Assembly: GCA_009768935.1 (NCBI GenBank)
Contig: WESA01000006.1
Coordinates: 1 to 64,000, forward strand
Length of the DNA: 64,000 nucleotides
Source of the DNA: Rectinema subterraneum
Lineage (GTDB): Bacteria; Spirochaetota; Spirochaetia; Treponematales; Rectinemataceae
Reading direction: 5' to 3'
Both the position numbers and the translations under genes were made by a program. Under the pieces are notes generated by a model, which saw only the letters and a list, made by a program, of their open reading frames with translations, did not search any database and was not told where the DNA came from. Below, in pieces: positions 61,535 to 64,000 of this stretch (position 1 is its first letter; every line of letters starts with the position of its first letter).

Positions 61535-61567
61535 AATTTAAGAAGGGGTCTGACCCCCTTTTTAAAT
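61535..61567. repeat. REP-like palindrome
   Basis: ATTTAAGAAGGGG, TCTGA, CCCCCTTTTTTAAAT: a long imperfect palindrome around GGGGTCTGACCCC, in the gap between divergent genes. The core resembles a dispersed palindrome seen in many bacterial genomes. Confidence 0.55.
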
Positions 61568-61643
61568 ATTGCCTCTTCATAAATATATGATTATTGTTAG
61601 CATGCAAGATGTATTAGTGTTGAAGCGCACCGGAGGGCCAAAG

Positions 61644-61991
61644 ATGACATTTTCCGAAAAACTGAAGAAATTCATGGAAACCAGCGTTGACGCATCAAAG
61701 GAATTCCTGGAAAAGGCTGCCGATCAGGCACAGGTTTGGGGCGAGATGGGAAAACTCAAAATCGAAATCCTTCAACTCCGTTCAAAAGCCCAGTCATTGA
61801 CGGCAAAACTGGGCGCCGAAGTCTATAACCTGCTCATCGAGAAAAATGAACCGATGATCGGCGCATCCACACCGGAAATCGAGCCTCTTATAAAAGAACT
61901 TGAACAGCTTGGGAGTCTCATTGACGAAAAGGAAGCGCTCTACCGCTCAAAAGGCGGAAAAGACAGCGATCTCAACGAAAAAGAAAAATAA
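61644..61991 (+). CDS. Small helical protein of unknown function
   Basis: 115 residues from the ATG at 61644, with GGAGG 8 nt upstream. The sequence is almost all amphipathic helix (FSEKLKKFMETSVDASKEFL, then LQLRSKAQSLTAKLGAEVYN) with a charged C-terminus. No signal peptide or membrane segment. I do not recognise a family with certainty; the pattern recalls small YtxH-type or phasin-like proteins. It is followed after 63 nt by the phosphatase gene. Confidence 0.7.
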   Translation: MTFSEKLKKFMETSVDASKEFLEKAADQAQVWGEMGKLKIEILQLRSKAQSLTAKLGAEVYNLLIEKNEPMIGASTPEIEPLIKELEQLGSLIDEKEALYRSKGGKDSDLNEKEK

Positions 61992-62054
61992 GAAGCATGC
62001 TGGAGCACCCCTAACCCATGCCTCACATTCCATACCTCAATTAAAAGAAACAAT

Positions 62055-62726
62055 ATGCAGCGATACACCCCTGCCCTCATCGTTTTCGACCTCGATGGAA
62101 CCCTGGCCGATACTATCAAAGATATTGCAGATTCGGTAAATCGAATTATTGCAATGTACGGATTCGAACCTCACAATGTTGATGCGTACAAGCGCATGGT
62201 TGGCGATGGCTTTCTGTCTTTGATCGAGAAAGCCATTCCCAACGACGCAGCGCGGAACAGCGAACTCGTCCAAGAGATTCTTGCGCGCGCAGTCCAGGAA
62301 TATGCAGCGCATTCGCTCGATGCGACAAAACCTTTTGATGGCGCAAAAGAAACACTGAAATTGCTGTCAGATCGGGGAATTCAGCTTGCAGTTCTGTCAA
62401 ATAAACCCCAGGATCTTTCGGCTTCTATCGTAGGCGCTTTGTTCAGAGATATTCCTTTTATCGCGGTATGGGGAAATCTGCCCGATCGCCCGCGCAAACC
62501 AAACCCCGCAGCAGTGCTGCAAATCTGCGAACTTGCAAACATTGCACCGCAAAATTGCGCTTTTGTGGGCGATTCTAGCATCGATATGAAAACCGCAAAA
62601 GCTTCGGGCATGACCGCAGTCGGCGCATTGTACGGATATCGTTCCAGAGAGGAATTGCTGGATGCGGGGGCAGACTTCCTCATCGCTTCACCGCAAGATT
62701 TAATCGCTCTCTTTGGAGCTGAATGA
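62055..62726 (+). CDS. HAD hydrolase, phosphoglycolate phosphatase-like
   Basis: 223 residues. HAD motif I is FDLDGTLADT, motif II LAVLSNKP, motif III lies around RPRKPNP and motif IV FVGDSSIDMKTAKASGM. The cap domain (15-85) is of the C1 type. This is the Gph/PGP pattern; the true substrate is not certain. Bases 62727-62861 after it contain a short palindrome (CTGGCGTCGCCAG) and no clear promoter. Confidence 0.9.
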   Translation: MQRYTPALIVFDLDGTLADTIKDIADSVNRIIAMYGFEPHNVDAYKRMVGDGFLSLIEKAIPNDAARNSELVQEILARAVQEYAAHSLDATKPFDGAKETLKLLSDRGIQLAVLSNKPQDLSASIVGALFRDIPFIAVWGNLPDRPRKPNPAAVLQICELANIAPQNCAFVGDSSIDMKTAKASGMTAVGALYGYRSREELLDAGADFLIASPQDLIALFGAE

Positions 62727-62861
62727 ATTTTGGCTTTCTTTTTTTAGGCATGGAAGCTATATTTTGATTGTGCTGCTCAAAATACTTTTGAACATGCTGG
62801 CGTCGCCAGTTTGCCAAACTGCAGATATCAGGAAATTCGTTCCTCATTATCAGGAGTTATC

Positions 62862-64000
62862 ATGAATCATGAAGAAATACTTGCCCGGGCCAAGGAATAT
62901 ATCTCGTTCGAGACTGACCAATTCTTTTCAGATGAAGTAAAAGCGCTTCTTGAGAAAGGTGACTGGAAAGAACTGGAAGATCGTTTCTACAGGGATCTTG
63001 AATTTGGTACGGGAGGACTTCGAGGCGTCATCGGCGGCGGTTTTAATCGCATGAACACGCTCGTTGTCACGAGGGCAACTCAGGGGCTTTGCGATTACCT
63101 CAAGGAGCAGTTCCCCGACAAACCGCTTTCAGCCTGCATTGCCTATGATTCCAGGCGCAAGTCCAAAGAGTTTTCGCTGGCAACCGCGCTTGTGTTCGCG
63201 GCGAACGGAATCAAGGCATACCTTTTTTCTTCGCTGAGGCCCACGCCCGAGCTTTCCTTTGCGATTCGCAAGCTCGGCGCCGATACCGGCGTTGTCGTCA
63301 CTGCCAGCCACAATCCGCCGCAATACAATGGCTATAAAGCGTACTGGAACGATGGCTCGCAGGTGGTTCCACCGCACGACACCGGCATTATCCAGAAAGT
63401 GCTGAAAGTCCGCGATGTAAAGCTCATGCCCGAATCCGAAGCGCGCGCGAAAGGCCTTCTTGTGAATATCGACAAGGACATCGACGAAGCCTATGTCGCA
63501 ATGGTGAAATCCCATCTTTTGCGCCCTGAACTTTTTTCGAAAATGGCCGATTCTGTCAAGGTCATCTATACGCCGCTCCATGGCACCGGAGCGATGCTAT
63601 TCGAGCGCATCATGAAAGACCTCGGGCTCAATGTGCTTACCGTGCCCGAACAACGCGAGCCGAATGGCGAATTCCCCACGGTTTCCTATCCCAACCCGGA
63701 GGAAGCGGCCGCCCTTTCCATGGCCATTGAGTTTGGCAAGAAAACACATGCGGATGTCGTTATGGCAACAGACCCCGACGCCGATCGCCTGGGAATCGCG
63801 GTTCCCGATGGTTCTGGCGGTTTTACCCTCGTAACCGGCAATCAGCTTGGTTCACTACACCTTGACTATATTGCGCTCACGCTTAAAGAGCTGGGCAGAA
63901 TGCCGCCCCGCCCTGCTTCCATCCGCAGCATCGTCACCACAGAATTCCAGAAAGCCATTGCAGAAAAGCATGGAATAGCAAGCTTCGAATGCCTTACCGG
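62862..64000 (+). CDS. Phospho-sugar mutase (phosphoglucomutase/phosphomannomutase), cut by window end
   Basis: The frame is open from the ATG at 62862 (CAGGAG 8 nt upstream) to the end of the window, about 379 codons. The catalytic serine loop VVTASHNPPQYNGYK, the metal loop TDPDADRLGIA and the N-terminal FGTGGLRGVIGGGFNRMN are all typical of alpha-D-phosphohexomutases of the PgcA type. The sugar-binding and phosphate-binding C-terminal loops lie beyond the window. Confidence 0.93.
   Translation, partial: MNHEEILARAKEYISFETDQFFSDEVKALLEKGDWKELEDRFYRDLEFGTGGLRGVIGGGFNRMNTLVVTRATQGLCDYLKEQFPDKPLSACIAYDSRRKSKEFSLATALVFAANGIKAYLFSSLRPTPELSFAIRKLGADTGVVVTASHNPPQYNGYKAYWNDGSQVVPPHDTGIIQKVLKVRDVKLMPESEARAKGLLVNIDKDIDEAYVAMVKSHLLRPELFSKMADSVKVIYTPLHGTGAMLFERIMKDLGLNVLTVPEQREPNGEFPTVSYPNPEEAAALSMAIEFGKKTHADVVMATDPDADRLGIAVPDGSGGFTLVTGNQLGSLHLDYIALTLKELGRMPPRPASIRSIVTTEFQKAIAEKHGIASFECLT

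Noticed and set aside
62727..62861. Promoter of the phospho-sugar mutase.
   Set aside because: Only weak TTGAAC/TTGATT elements with no matching -10; I cannot support one.

Overview
The window (about 49% GC by eye) looks like a chromosome segment of a spirochaete, most likely Spirochaetota of the Treponema/Rectinema/Spirochaeta type. The main evidence is a seven-gene V-type ATPase operon (E, DUF2764, A, B, D, I, K) in the order I recall from Treponema pallidum, a spoVG-rplY and tilS-ftsH neighbourhood that I recall from Borrelia and treponemes, and several lipoproteins with relaxed lipoboxes. Nearly all genes are chromosomal housekeeping genes. I see no phage, IS element or CRISPR array.

Layout. 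0.2-6.5 kb: hisS and trmB, a convergent DEAH helicase, then xseA-xseB. 6.5-9.9 kb: a Nudix hydrolase, NAD(P)HX repair and a lipoprotein. 10.0-16.7 kb: a plus-strand run secA-rqcH followed by a three-gene SsuABC/ThiXYZ-like ABC importer. 16.7-23.9 kb: a minus-strand operon tilS-ftsH-trypsin-like lipoprotein protease-hybrid histidine kinase. 24.0-26.2 kb: ispE-spoVG-tRNA-Gln-rplY, ending in a clear terminator. 26.3 kb: a lone gene for an extremely acidic protein. 26.8-31.2 kb: ribosome-biogenesis operon rplU-rpmA-obgE-nadD-yqeK-lytR-rsfS. 31.3-35.4 kb: ligA-DUF167-argS. 35.5-40.2 kb: a NusG paralogue heading a degenerate three-subunit xanthine-dehydrogenase-like operon and an RsmI-like methyltransferase. 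40.2-44.5 kb: mfd, a pseudo-receiver protein and an ArsR repressor. 44.5-52.8 kb: the V-ATPase operon plus ispG. 53.0-53.9 kb: three 121-bp structured tandem repeats fused to tRNA-Gly, then tRNA-Arg and tRNA-Pro. 53.9-57.6 kb: magnesium transporter mgtA with a leader peptide, and a PTS EIIA-like gene. 57.8-64.0 kb: an EF-G paralogue, nrdR, an SPFH protein, a small helical protein, a HAD phosphatase and a phosphohexomutase cut by the window end.

Three signals stand out. (1) At least six genes (xseA, the lipoprotein at 9.9 kb, secA, ispE, ligA, the NusG paralogue) have a sigma70-like promoter whose -10 box lies 6-7 nt before the start codon and have no usable Shine-Dalgarno sequence, so they are probably leaderless; genes with longer leaders in the same window do have Shine-Dalgarno sequences. 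(2) mgtA is preceded by a 37-codon leader ORF with an acidic/proline motif resembling enterobacterial MgtL, and by an anti-Shine-Dalgarno element that could pair with either the leader's or mgtA's ribosome binding site. (3) tRNA-Gly sits at the end of tandem repeats, each carrying the tRNA's upstream 21 nt and first 12 nt, behind a strong promoter. Only sequence was inspected; all homology statements come from recognition of motifs.
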